A stretch of DNA of 64,000 nt from assembly GCA_024235895.1 (NCBI GenBank), contig JACKLM010000009.1:43215-107214 (forward strand), written 5' to 3'. The position numbers were made by a program, and so were the translations under genes. Shown here in pieces: positions 1-8,123 of the stretch. How positions within the stretch are numbered: position 1 is the stretch's first letter; each line of letters opens with the position of its first letter. The DNA is from Burkholderiaceae bacterium. GTDB lineage: Bacteria > Pseudomonadota > Gammaproteobacteria > Burkholderiales > Burkholderiaceae_C. Under the pieces are notes generated by a model. It did not search any database. It saw only the letters and a program-made list of their open reading frames with translations, and had not been told where the DNA came from.

Positions 1-16
1 GTGAAATGATGGGTTG

Positions 17-27
17 CTGCGCTGCAG
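17..27. promoter_or_regulatory. CTGC-N3-GCAG palindrome upstream of aceA
   Basis: CTGC-GCT-GCAG lies inside a 12-bp perfect palindrome (19-30). Sites of the form CTGC-N3-GCAG have been described for PhaR-type regulators of carbon storage. With only eight specified bases this could be chance in GC-rich DNA, and the gene upstream of the window is unknown. Confidence 0.2.
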
Positions 28-110
28 CGCGACTTTGCACGCACCCGAATGGTCTTTCACCATATGAGACGACAGTCGCAAGTCGTTGATTTTTCGACAT
101 GCGATCTTTT

Positions 111-124
111 GTCTTATATAAGAC
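111..124. promoter_or_regulatory. Perfect 14-bp palindrome operator upstream of aceA
   Basis: GTCTTATATAAGAC reads identically on both strands and is AT-rich in a GC-rich genome. It overlaps a second inverted repeat, AAGAC-ATAA-GTCTT (120-133), that reuses the same half-site. It sits about 110 bp before the aceA start codon, where a promoter or operator is expected. Its symmetry implies a dimeric regulator; which one is not visible. I recall similar sites near central-carbon genes of Burkholderiales but could not check. Confidence 0.55.
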
Positions 125-230
125 ATAAGTCTTGCGCACTGACACCCGCCCCGGTACGCTGACGGCGTCGCGCCGGCCCACCTGCCGGCTGAATGCCAAC
201 CTCCATCCCGACCCTCACAGGAGCCCCTCG

Positions 231-1547
231 ATGAGCACCCCGACCCGTCAACAGCAGATCGCCGCCCTGGAAAAGGACTGGGCGAGCAACCCGCGGTGGA
301 AAGGCGTCAAGCGCGGCTACAGCGCCGCCGACGTCGTGCGGCTTCGCGGCTCGGTCGCGATCGAGCACACGCTCGCGCGCCGCGGCGCCGAGAAGCTGTG
401 GACGCTGATCAACGGCGAGGCGAAGAAGGGCTACGTCAACGCCTTCGGCGCGATCACCGCCGGCCAGGCGATGCAGCAGGCCAAGGCCGGGTTGGAGGCG
501 GTGTACCTGTCGGGCTGGCAGGTCGCCGCCGACGGCAACACGAGCGAGACGATGTACCCGGACCAGTCGCTGTACGCGTACGACTCGGTGCCGACGATGG
601 TCCGGCGCATCAACAACACCTTCAAGCGTGCCGACGAGATCCAGTGGTCGCGCGGCGTGGGCCCCGGTGACGCCGGCTTCATCGACTATTTCCTGCCGAT
701 CGTCGCCGACGCCGAAGCCGGATTCGGCGGCGTGCTCAACGCCTTCGAGCTGATGAAGAACATGATCGCCGCCGGCGCCGCGGGCGTGCACTACGAGGAC
801 CAGCTCGCCGCGGTGAAGAAGTGCGGCCACATGGGCGGCAAGGTGCTGGTGCCGACGCAGGAGGCGGTCGAGAAGCTGATCGCCGCCCGCTTCGCCGCCG
901 ACGTGATGGGCGTGCCGACGATCGTGCTCGCGCGCACCGACGCCGAGGCCGCCAACCTGCTGACGAGCGACCACGACGCCAACGACAAGCCCTTCCTGAC
1001 CGGCGAGCGCACGCCCGAGGGCTTCTACCGCGTCAAGAACGGGCTGGAGCAGGCGATCAGCCGCGGTGTCGCCTACGCGCCGTATGCCGACCTGGTGTGG
1101 TGCGAGACCGGCACCCCGGATCTCGGCTTCGCACGCGAGTTCGCGCAGGCGGTGCAGGCCAAGCATCCGGGCAAGCTTCTGGCCTACAACTGCTCGCCGT
1201 CGTTCAACTGGAAGAAGAACCTCGACGACAAGACGATCGCCAAGTTCCAGGACGAGCTCGCGGCGATGGGCTACAAGTACCAGTTCATCACGCTGGCCGG
1301 GATCCACATCAACTGGTACAACACCTTCCAGTTCGCGCACGACTATGCGCGCGGCGAGGGCATGCGGCACTACGTGGAGCAGGTGCAGGAGCCCGAGTTC
1401 AAGGCGCGCGAGCAGGGCTACACCTTCGTGTCGCACCAGCAGGAGGTCGGCGCGGGCTACTTCGACGACGTCACGACCGTGATCCAGGGCGGCTCGTCCA
1501 GCGTGAAGGCGCTGACCGGGTCGACCGAGGAAGAGCAGTTCCACTGA
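231..1547 (+). CDS. aceA: Isocitrate lyase
   Basis: Splits isocitrate into glyoxylate and succinate, the first step of the glyoxylate shunt used for growth on acetate or fatty acids. The 438-residue product matches the usual length of bacterial AceA. The active-site signature K-K-C-G-H is present at about residues 196-200, and the conserved N-terminal W-x(4-5)-R-x-Y region and the C-terminal GSSS-V-K-A-L-T-G-S-T-E-x-Q-F-H tail can be seen. The ATG at 231 is chosen because AGGAG lies at a normal distance before it; an in-frame TTG further up adds only low-quality sequence. No malate synthase gene is in the window. The palindrome at 111-124 is its likely operator. Confidence 0.97.
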   Translation: MSTPTRQQQIAALEKDWASNPRWKGVKRGYSAADVVRLRGSVAIEHTLARRGAEKLWTLINGEAKKGYVNAFGAITAGQAMQQAKAGLEAVYLSGWQVAADGNTSETMYPDQSLYAYDSVPTMVRRINNTFKRADEIQWSRGVGPGDAGFIDYFLPIVADAEAGFGGVLNAFELMKNMIAAGAAGVHYEDQLAAVKKCGHMGGKVLVPTQEAVEKLIAARFAADVMGVPTIVLARTDAEAANLLTSDHDANDKPFLTGERTPEGFYRVKNGLEQAISRGVAYAPYADLVWCETGTPDLGFAREFAQAVQAKHPGKLLAYNCSPSFNWKKNLDDKTIAKFQDELAAMGYKYQFITLAGIHINWYNTFQFAHDYARGEGMRHYVEQVQEPEFKAREQGYTFVSHQQEVGAGYFDDVTTVIQGGSSSVKALTGSTEEEQFH

Positions 1548-1557
1548 CCGACGACGG

Positions 1558-1584
1558 CACGGCCCGGCGCGAAGCCGGGTCGTG
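1558..1584 (+). terminator. Stem-loop after aceA
   Basis: An 11-bp stem (1558-1568 with 1574-1584, one G-T pair) closes a 5-base loop, GCGAA, beginning 11 bases after the aceA stop. There is no strong T run, so it may be a weak intrinsic terminator or an mRNA-stabilising hairpin. Confidence 0.5.
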
Positions 1585-1707
1585 CATGAACGCCAGTACG
1601 CGTTTGCGTTCGATCGACGAGGGGGTCGGTCGTCGGCGATCGAACGCCCTCGGCACGTTGCCGACACTCGCTGTGTGATGTGCTCATTGCGTGCGAGCGC
1701 CTGCGCA

Positions 1708-1944
1708 GCGAAGCCGGCAGCGGGCCGACCGGTGCGCGCGGCGGAGGCGGTCGGCGCTTCGCGCCGACTCCCCTGCGATGCTCGCCCTCCTGGCCCGCCG
1801 CCCAACTCGCTTCGTTCGCTGCGCTCACTACGCTCAAACAGCGGCGGCGAGTCAGTTCACGATGCGCGCTTCGCGCGCGGCCAGGAGGGCTGCGCTTCTC
1901 GGCGCCTCCCACGCACGCCCCGGCCGGCCCGCTGCCGGCTTCGC
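1708..1944. repeat. Nested inverted-repeat element, about 240 bp
   Basis: The outer arms 1708-1727 and 1925-1944 are a perfect 20-bp inverted repeat. Inside it a perfect 12-bp pair lies at 1784-1795 and 1879-1890. Local hairpins include 1750-1757 with 1761-1768 (8 bp, TTC loop) and one with a TTC loop near 1863-1877. The centre (about 1797-1855) carries a CTCGCTTCGTTCGCTGCGCT-like string of the kind seen repeatedly between genes in Burkholderiales (recollection, unchecked). Reading frames across it show no recognisable protein. It could be a miniature mobile element or a structured non-coding element. Confidence 0.6.
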
Positions 1945-1950
1945 GGAGAC

Positions 1951-1983
1951 CGCAGTGGTATCCGCCCGTCCCACACCACTGCG
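1951..1983. repeat. Small 8-bp inverted repeat
   Basis: CGCAGTGG (1951-1958) is complementary to CCACTGCG (1976-1983). It lies between two larger inverted repeats and may belong to the same composite element. Confidence 0.4.
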
Positions 1984-1990
1984 GGTGCCT

Positions 1991-2091
1991 GCCGAGGGCG
2001 GCGGGTGCCCTTGACCGTAAGTAAAGGGGGAGCCGGCGGCGTAAGCCGACGGCGGAGGACATGGAGGGCAAGGGTACCCGCCGCCCTCGGC
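1991..2091. repeat. 22-bp inverted repeat with a 57-bp loop
   Basis: The arms 1991-2012 and 2070-2091 are complementary over 22 bases with a single mismatch that would be a wobble pair in RNA. The loop contains a purine-rich stretch around 2018-2035. Nothing in it looks coding. It is the second unit of the palindromic block between aceA and the alcohol dehydrogenase gene. A miniature inverted-repeat element or a stable structured RNA are both possible. Confidence 0.55.
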
Positions 2092-2221
2092 CCGCGCGAT
2101 CGCCGCAAACCGCGAAATGACAGGCCGTCGATGTCCGCTACACGCCGTCCACGGCCATTCGACTGCGTACGCCCATTGAGAGCTTGAACGAGATCCCGAA
2201 TGAGGCCGACGTGCGGCCGCG

Positions 2222-3379
2222 TCACATCGACTCGGCCAGCATCTGCCGGTAGTCCTCGCGCGTCGCCATCACCGGGTTGGTCTTGTGGCAGTGGTCGGCC
2301 ATCGCGCCGTCGATCACGCGCTCGAAGACGCCTTCGTCGACCCCCATCGCGCGCAAGCCCGCCGGCAGCCCGAGCCGTGTGCTCAGCGCGCGCACCGTAT
2401 CGGCAACCGCGTGGCCGTCGTCGTCGCAGCCGGGCAGCCCCATCGCATGCGCCATGCGCTGCAGCCGGCGCTCGCGCCGGATGCTGTCGGCGCGAGCGTT
2501 GAAGCGGATCACCGCCGGCAGGAAGACCGCATTGAGCGTGCCGTGGTGCAGCCGCGGATCGACGCCGCCCAGGCTGTGCGACAGCGAATGGACGCAGCCC
2601 AGCCCCTTCTGGAACGCCATCGCACCTTGCATGCTCGCGCTCATCATCTGCCAGCGCGCGTCGCGGTCGCTGCCGTCGCGCGTCGCGCGCTCGATGTGTG
2701 CCCAGCCGCGCTCCAGCCCGTCCAGCGCGATGCCGTCGGCCGGCGGGTTGACAGCCGGCGCCATGAAGGTCTCCATGCAGTGCGCGATCGCGTCCATCCC
2801 GGTGGCCGCGGTCAGGCCGGGCGGCAGGCCCAGCGTCAGCTCGGGGTCGAGGATCGCCGCCTTCGGCATCAGGTGCCAGCTGTGAAAGCCGAGCTTGCGC
2901 CCGTCGTCGACGATCACGATCGCGCCGCGCGCGACCTCGCTGCCGGTGCCGGCGGTCGTCGGCAGCGCGACCAGCGGCGCGACGCGCGCCGTGATGCGGT
3001 CGCTGCCGCCCTCGATCGTCGCGTAGGTCGCGAGCGGGCCCTCGTGCGTGGCGAGGATCGCCACCGCCTTGGCCAGGTCGATGCTCGACCCGCCGCCGAT
3101 CGCGACCAGCCCGTCGCAGCGCTCGCGCCGGTAGACCGCGACCGCCGCGCGCACCGCGGCCTCGGTCGGGTTGGACGGCGTGGCGTCGAAGACGGCATAG
3201 GGCAGGCCGCCCGGTGCCTCCAGCGCCTCCAGCGCCTGCGCCAGCACGCCGGCATCGCGCACCCCGGCGTCGCTGACGACCAGCGGCCGGCGCATGCCGG
3301 CGCGCGCGCATTCCGCCGGCAGGATGCGCCGAGCGCCGTGGGCGATCTCGATCTGGGTCAGGTAGAGGATGCGGCTCAT
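2222..3379 (-). CDS. Iron-containing alcohol dehydrogenase
   Basis: A 385-residue group III NAD-dependent alcohol dehydrogenase, a typical length. The nucleotide-binding motif GLVAIGGGSSIDLAKA sits near residue 95, followed by the metal-binding segments with GMDAIAHCMETF and, later, SLSHSLGG...HHGTLNAVFLP, which supply the expected Asp and His ligands for Fe2+. Relatives reduce or oxidise short alcohols and aldehydes, or act on maleylacetate; the substrate cannot be told here. The ATG at 3379 starts MSRILYLTQIEI, the natural N-terminus. It is divergent from the esterase gene, with a gap of about 170 bp that must hold both promoters. Confidence 0.88.
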   Translation of the reverse strand: MSRILYLTQIEIAHGARRILPAECARAGMRRPLVVSDAGVRDAGVLAQALEALEAPGGLPYAVFDATPSNPTEAAVRAAVAVYRRERCDGLVAIGGGSSIDLAKAVAILATHEGPLATYATIEGGSDRITARVAPLVALPTTAGTGSEVARGAIVIVDDGRKLGFHSWHLMPKAAILDPELTLGLPPGLTAATGMDAIAHCMETFMAPAVNPPADGIALDGLERGWAHIERATRDGSDRDARWQMMSASMQGAMAFQKGLGCVHSLSHSLGGVDPRLHHGTLNAVFLPAVIRFNARADSIRRERRLQRMAHAMGLPGCDDDGHAVADTVRALSTRLGLPAGLRAMGVDEGVFERVIDGAMADHCHKTNPVMATREDYRQMLAESM

Positions 3380-3548
3380 GATCGTGCTGGAGGGGCCCTT
3401 TGCGGCGCCCGAGTATGCTCGCGCCGCGCCGAGGGCGGCCACCCGTGCCGACCCGGCCCGCGCTGTCGCGTACGCGACGCCCTCCACCTGTTCATCGCCC
3501 CGGTCCAGGCCCCAGCCCACCTTGCCGACCCATCTGCTCACCCCGGCG

Positions 3549-4481
3549 ATGGCCGGGCTGCTCGACCGCATCCGGCGCGCCCGGCGCACGCCGCTGCACG
3601 CGATGTCACCGCAGCAGGCGCGCGCCGCCTACGCGGTGATGGCCGAGATCCTCGACCCGCCGCGCGCGCCGCTGCCACGCGTCGAGGCGCTGCAACTGCC
3701 CGGCGGTGATGGCCGCATGCGGCCGGCACGGCTGTACGCCCCGCTGGCGCGCGCCGAGACCCCGGCCGCCGGGCTGCCGGCGCTGCTCTTCCTGCATGGC
3801 GGCGGCTTCGTCATCGGCGGCCTGGAAACGCACGACAGCCTGTGCCGCCAGCTCGCACGGCGCAGCGGCGGCGCGGTCGTCGCGCTGGACTACCGGCTCG
3901 CGCCCGAGCACCCGTTCCCGGCCGCGGTCGACGATACCTGGGCCGCGCTCGCGTGGCTGCGCGACCACGCGGCGACGCTCGGGTTGGACCCGGCGCGGCT
4001 GGCGATCGGCGGCGACAGCGCCGGCGGCACGCTGGCGGCGGTCGGTGCGATCCACGCCCGCGACCGCGGCTGGACCCTCGCGCTGCAGCTGCTGATCACG
4101 CCCGGCACCGCGGCGCATGCCGACACCGCGTCGCATCGCCTGTACGCCGAGGGCTTCCTGCTCGACGCCGCCGCGATCGACTGGTTCTTCGACCACTGCT
4201 GCCCCTACCATCACCGGCGCGACTGGCGCTTCGCGCCGCTCGAGGCGCCGGACCTGGACGGCGTGGCGCCGGCCTGCGTCGTGCTGGCCGAGTGCGACCC
4301 GCTGGTCGACGAGGGCCTGGCCTACGCCGACCGGCTGCGCGCCGCCGGCGTCGCGGTGCGGCTCGAGCTCTACCGTGGCGTGACGCACGATTTCATCAAG
4401 ATGGGCCGCGCGCTGAAGGAGGCCGCGCTGGCCCAGCAGGCCGCGGCCGACGCGCTTCGACAAGCCTGGAGGACTGCATGA
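3549..4481 (+). CDS. Alpha/beta hydrolase, hormone-sensitive-lipase family esterase
   Basis: A cytoplasmic carboxylesterase of bacterial family IV. The oxyanion-hole motif HGGGF occurs near residue 83, the nucleophile elbow G-D-S-A-G-G near residue 158, then the acid in E-C-D-P-L-V-D-E and the histidine in G-V-T-H-D-F. The full triad is therefore present. Length is 310 residues from the ATG at 3549. A TTG at 3522 in the same frame would add nine residues, and neither start has a clear ribosome site, so the start is uncertain. Its TGA overlaps the next ATG by 4 bp, so the two are probably translated together. Substrate unknown; short acyl esters are typical for the family. Confidence 0.85.
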   Translation: MAGLLDRIRRARRTPLHAMSPQQARAAYAVMAEILDPPRAPLPRVEALQLPGGDGRMRPARLYAPLARAETPAAGLPALLFLHGGGFVIGGLETHDSLCRQLARRSGGAVVALDYRLAPEHPFPAAVDDTWAALAWLRDHAATLGLDPARLAIGGDSAGGTLAAVGAIHARDRGWTLALQLLITPGTAAHADTASHRLYAEGFLLDAAAIDWFFDHCCPYHHRRDWRFAPLEAPDLDGVAPACVVLAECDPLVDEGLAYADRLRAAGVAVRLELYRGVTHDFIKMGRALKEAALAQQAAADALRQAWRTA

Positions 4482-5335
4482 ACCGAGCCGATTTCCGTTT
4501 CGCCGACCGCCTGCGCGTGCGCTGGGCCGAGGTCGACATGCAGAAGATCGTCTTCAACGGCCACTACCTGATGTATTTCGACACCGCGGTGGCCGGCTGG
4601 TGGCGCGCGATGGGGCTGCCCTACGAGCAGACCATGCACGACCTCGGCGGCGACTTCTACGTCCGCAAGGCCACGGTCGAGTACGAGGGCTCGGCGCGCT
4701 ACGACGACCAGCTCGAGGTCGGCGTGCGCTGCGAGCGCATCGGCACGAGCTCGATGCGGCTGCAGGCAGCGGCGTTTCGCGGCGGCGAGCGACTCGTCAC
4801 CGGCGAGCTGGTCTACGTCTGGGCCGACCCGGCGACGCAGCGCGCGCAGCCGGTGCCGCAGCCGCTGCGCGACCTGTTCCTCGGCTTCGAGGCCGGCGAG
4901 CCGGTGCTCGACGTCCAGCTCGGCAGCTGGGACACGCTGGGCGCGCAGGCGCGGCCGATCCGCGACGCCGTCTTCGTCGGCGAGCAGGGCGTGCCGGCGG
5001 AACTCGAGCACGACGCCGCCGACGCGTCGGCGCTGCACGCGCTGGCGGTCAACCGGCTCGGCCGCGCGGTCGCCACCGGGCGGCTGCTGGAACATGCGCC
5101 CGGCGTGTCCAAGATCGGCCGCATGGCGGTGCTGGCGGCGTTGCGCGGCGGCGGCACCGGCAGTGCGGTGCTGCGCGCGCTCGTCGATGCGGCGCGTGCG
5201 CGCGGCGACCGCGAGCTGCTGCTGCACGCGCAGGCGTCGGCGGTGGGCTTTTATCGCCGGCACGGCTTCGTGCCGGTCGGGCCCGGGTTCCAGGAAGCGG
5301 GGATCGCGCACCAGGCGATGGTGATGGCGTTGTAG
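4478..5335 (+). CDS. Fusion of YbgC-type acyl-CoA thioesterase and GNAT acetyltransferase
   Basis: Two enzyme domains in one 285-residue chain. Residues about 5-145 are a hotdog thioesterase: R-W-A-E-V-D-M-Q-K-I-V-F-N-G-H-Y-L-M-Y-F-D carries the conserved Asp and the N-x-x-Y region of the 4-hydroxybenzoyl-CoA thioesterase/YbgC family. Residues about 146-285 are a GNAT acyltransferase close to ElaA, with the acetyl-CoA loop R-G-G-G-T-G and the terminal Y-R-R-H-G-F-V-P-V-G segment. The reading frame is continuous, so this is a true fusion rather than two overlapping genes. The thioesterase half would release acyl-CoA; the acetyl acceptor of the other half is unknown. It is coupled by 4 bp to the esterase. 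Confidence 0.85.
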   Translation: MNRADFRFADRLRVRWAEVDMQKIVFNGHYLMYFDTAVAGWWRAMGLPYEQTMHDLGGDFYVRKATVEYEGSARYDDQLEVGVRCERIGTSSMRLQAAAFRGGERLVTGELVYVWADPATQRAQPVPQPLRDLFLGFEAGEPVLDVQLGSWDTLGAQARPIRDAVFVGEQGVPAELEHDAADASALHALAVNRLGRAVATGRLLEHAPGVSKIGRMAVLAALRGGGTGSAVLRALVDAARARGDRELLLHAQASAVGFYRRHGFVPVGPGFQEAGIAHQAMVMAL

Positions 5336-5345
5336 CGGTCCGGCG

Positions 5346-5359
5346 GGCCGCGCGCGGCC
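5346..5359. terminator. GC-only palindrome between convergent genes
   Basis: GGCCGCGCGCGGCC is a perfect 14-bp palindrome in the 41-bp gap between two convergent stop codons. It could stop transcription from both sides, but it has no loop sequence or T run. Confidence 0.3.
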
Positions 5360-5376
5360 GGCGGCCGTGGCGGTGG

Positions 5377-6327
5377 TCAGGCGGGCTCGGGCAGCTCGTA
5401 GGGCAGCGGCAGCAGCCGCATGGCTGGCCCCCCCGCGGCGCCTGCCGCCAGGGCCTGCCCCCGCGCCGCGAGCTTGAGCTCGATCAGCGCGATGGCGCCG
5501 CCGTCCGCCGTGGCGGCGGCGTTGACGACCATGCCGGCGGGCTGCTGCGCGTCGTCGGCGGCGTAGACCTCCTGCCCGGGCTGCAACGGCGTCGGCGCCG
5601 ACGCCAGCAACATGCGGCGCTTGAGGCTGCCGCGGTACTGGCTACGCGCGACGACCTCCTGGCCCGGGTAGCAGCCCTTCTGGAAGTTCACCCCGCCGAC
5701 CAGCTCCAGGTTGACCATCTGGGGGACGAACTGCTCGGCCGTGGCGGCGACGATGCGCGGCACGCCGGCGGCCACTTCGAGCCAGGCCCAGGCCTGCGGC
5801 GCCAGGGCCTCCCCCGCCGGCGGCGTGCCGCCCACGAGCAATGCGCGCGGGACGCCGGCGGCATCGGGCAGGCGGATCAGGGTGCCGCCACAGGCCGCAC
5901 CGACGCCCCACGGCACGATCCCGTCGACCCCCGCGGCCCCGGCGGCGTCCCCGGCCAGCCCCGTCAGCGGCAGTTCGGCGCTCGCATCGCCGAGCTTGCA
6001 CCTGGCGCGCAGCACGAACATCGACAGCCGCTTCAGCGTGGCCGGCAGCAGGTCGGCGCTGCAGGCGAGCATCAGGGCGCCCGGCGCCGCCTCCGCCCAG
6101 ACGACGAAGCTCGCCAGCAGCCTGCCCTTGGCCGAGCAGTAGCCGGCCAGCCGTGCCTGGCCCGGCGGCAGGCCGACGATGTCCTGCGTCAACTGCCCGT
6201 GCAGAAAGCTGCGCGCATCGTCGCCCTGCGCGCGCAGCAGCCCCCAGCCGGTCAACGGCAGCGCGCCGTGCAGCGGGGCGGGTGGGGCGGGAAGGTCGGC
6301 GGCAGCGGACAGGTCGACGGCAGTCAC
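5377..6327 (-). CDS. ygfZ: Folate-binding YgfZ protein, iron-sulfur cluster maintenance
   Basis: A GcvT-like tetrahydrofolate-binding protein that supports assembly or repair of certain Fe-S enzymes. The diagnostic K-G-C-Y-P-G-Q-E-V-V-A-R motif with its functional cysteine is present near residue 225, and the N-terminal F-L-H-G-Q-L-T-Q-D segment is typical. The product is 316 residues from the GTG at 6327; a TTG at 6357 would give 326, the length of the E. coli protein, and neither has a good ribosome site. The C-terminus is rich in Ala and Gly. It is divergent from mltG with a gap of about 100 bp, a common arrangement in Burkholderiales. Confidence 0.9.
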   Translation of the reverse strand: MTAVDLSAAADLPAPPAPLHGALPLTGWGLLRAQGDDARSFLHGQLTQDIVGLPPGQARLAGYCSAKGRLLASFVVWAEAAPGALMLACSADLLPATLKRLSMFVLRARCKLGDASAELPLTGLAGDAAGAAGVDGIVPWGVGAACGGTLIRLPDAAGVPRALLVGGTPPAGEALAPQAWAWLEVAAGVPRIVAATAEQFVPQMVNLELVGGVNFQKGCYPGQEVVARSQYRGSLKRRMLLASAPTPLQPGQEVYAADDAQQPAGMVVNAAATADGGAIALIELKLAARGQALAAGAAGGPAMRLLPLPYELPEPA

Positions 6328-6426
6328 GGTTCGAGGCGGGCGAGCGAGCGCGGGCAAGGAAGGGACAGGTGACCAGTAGCCCGGGGTCGGCAGGGCCCGG
6401 CTGGCCTGTCATTATGATCAGCCGTC

Positions 6427-7473
6427 ATGGGCCGACGTTCAAAGGGGTCTCGTGCCGCCGGCCGCGTGCGTGCGGTGCTGGTGACACTGGTCGCACTGCT
6501 CGCGCTGGCGGCAGCGGCGGCCGCTGCACTGGCCTGGGTCGCGTGGCGCTGGGTCGACGCGCCGCTGCCGCTGGCGGCGCCGACCGTCGCCTACACCGTT
6601 GCGGCCGGGTCGACCCCGCGCGCGGTGGCCGCGGGCTGGTCGAAGTCGGGCGTCGACGTCGACCCGCGCTGGCTGTACGCCTGGTTCAGGCTGTCCGGCG
6701 ACGCCTCACGCATCCGCGCCGGCCACTATGAGATCGCCCAGGGGACGACGCCGCGCCGGCTGCTCGAGGTCATGGTCCAGGGGCTGGAGGCGCTGGAGCG
6801 CGTGCGCCTGCCGGAGGGGCAGACCCTGCGCGAGTGGCGCGCCGTGCTCGCCGCCTCGCCGCACCTGGTGCCCGACAGCGCGGCGCTGGACGAGCGCGCG
6901 CTGATGGCCGCGCTCGACGCGCCGGGGCTGGCGGCCGAAGGGCGCTTCTTCCCCGACACCTACGCCTTCCCGCGCGGCACCAGCGACCTGGTCGTGCTGC
7001 GCCAGGCCTTCGACGCCATGCAGCGCGAGCTGCAGGCGGCCTGGGACGCACGCGCCGAGGGCCTCCCGCTGGCGTCGGCCGACGAGGCGTTGATCCTGGC
7101 CAGCATCGTCGAGAAGGAGACCGGGCGCGACGAGGACCGCGCGCGCATCGCCGGCGTCTTCGTCAACCGGCTGCGCATCGGCATGCGGCTGCAGACCGAC
7201 CCGACCGTCATCTACGGCCTGGGCGAGTCCTTCGACGGCAACCTGCGCAAGCGCGACCTGCTGGCCGACGGCCCCTACAACACCTACACGCGCGCCGGGC
7301 TGCCACCGACGCCGATCGCGATGCCGAGCCTGGCCTCGCTGCGCGCCGCGGTCCGGCCGGCCCGGACGCGGGCGATGTATTTCGTCGCCCGCGGCGACGG
7401 TCACAGCGTCTTCAGCGAAACGCTGGGCGAGCACAATCGCGCCGTCGACCGCTACCAGCGGGGCCTGCCATGA
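6427..7473 (+). CDS. mltG: Endolytic murein transglycosylase MltG
   Basis: An inner-membrane enzyme that cuts nascent glycan strands and sets their length. Residues about 15-40 form one membrane segment after a basic N-terminus (MGRRSKGSRAAGRVR). The periplasmic YceG fold follows: a LysM-like part with G-S-T-P-R-A-V-A, then the catalytic Glu in L-A-S-I-V-E-K-E-T-G near residue 223, and the L-Q-T-D-P-T-V-I-Y-G and P-Y-N-T-Y-x-x-x-G-L-P-P-x-P-I motifs. At 348 residues it is full length. The ATG of tmk overlaps its TGA by 4 bp. Grouping with tmk and holB is conserved in many proteobacteria. Confidence 0.95.
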   Translation: MGRRSKGSRAAGRVRAVLVTLVALLALAAAAAAALAWVAWRWVDAPLPLAAPTVAYTVAAGSTPRAVAAGWSKSGVDVDPRWLYAWFRLSGDASRIRAGHYEIAQGTTPRRLLEVMVQGLEALERVRLPEGQTLREWRAVLAASPHLVPDSAALDERALMAALDAPGLAAEGRFFPDTYAFPRGTSDLVVLRQAFDAMQRELQAAWDARAEGLPLASADEALILASIVEKETGRDEDRARIAGVFVNRLRIGMRLQTDPTVIYGLGESFDGNLRKRDLLADGPYNTYTRAGLPPTPIAMPSLASLRAAVRPARTRAMYFVARGDGHSVFSETLGEHNRAVDRYQRGLP

Positions 7474-8123
7474 CGACGGCGTCCGTGCACGGGCTGTTCC
7501 TGAGCTTCGAGGGCATCGACGGTGCCGGCAAGTCCACCCACCTCGACGCCGCCGAATCCTGGCTGCGTGTGCACGCCGCCGAGGTCGTGCGCACGCGCGA
7601 GCCCGGCGGCACGCCGCTGGCCGAGGCGCTGCGCGCGCTGGTGTTGCACGAGCCGATGGACGCGCTGACCGAGTCGCTGCTGGTGTTCGCCGCCCGGCGC
7701 GACCACCTGCGCCGCTGCATCGAGCCGGCGCTGGCGCGTGGGGCGGTCGTGCTGTGCGACCGCTTCACCGACGCCACCTTCGCCTACCAGGGCGGCGGGC
7801 GCGGCTTCGATCGCGACGTGCTGTCCCGGCTCGAGGACTGGGTGCAGCAGGGGCGGCAGCCCGACCGGACTTTCTGGTTCGACCTGCCGCCGGCCGTCGC
7901 CGCCGCGCGGCGCGCCGCCGCGCGGGCCCCCGACCGCTTCGAGTCGCAGGACGAGGCCTTTTTCGAGCGCGTGCGCGCCGGCTACGCGGCGCGCGCGGCC
8001 GCCGACCCGGGGCGTTTCGTCAGGCTGGACGCCGCACAAGATACCGGCGCGGTGCGCGAGCAGCTGCTGGCGGCGCTGCAGGCCATGGTCGATGGCCTCG
8101 GCCGTGCGGAGCCGCCACGGTGA
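7470..8123 (+). CDS. tmk: Thymidylate kinase
   Basis: Phosphorylates dTMP to dTDP with ATP. The 217-residue product has the P-loop G-I-D-G-A-G-K-S-T at about residues 14-22, the D-R-F-T-D-A-T-F-A-Y-Q-G-G-G-R-G substrate/LID region, and the T-R-E-P-G-G-T motif that binds dTMP. It starts with an ATG overlapping the mltG stop and ends within the GTG start of holB, so it is the middle of a tightly coupled run. No unusual features. Confidence 0.96.
   Translation: MTTASVHGLFLSFEGIDGAGKSTHLDAAESWLRVHAAEVVRTREPGGTPLAEALRALVLHEPMDALTESLLVFAARRDHLRRCIEPALARGAVVLCDRFTDATFAYQGGGRGFDRDVLSRLEDWVQQGRQPDRTFWFDLPPAVAAARRAAARAPDRFESQDEAFFERVRAGYAARAAADPGRFVRLDAAQDTGAVREQLLAALQAMVDGLGRAEPPR

Noticed and set aside
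1680..2190. Several overlapping frames of 100-200 codons in the palindromic block
   Set aside because: They are Arg/Ala/Pro-rich, occur on both strands, and coincide with inverted repeats; none has a ribosome site or a recognisable domain.
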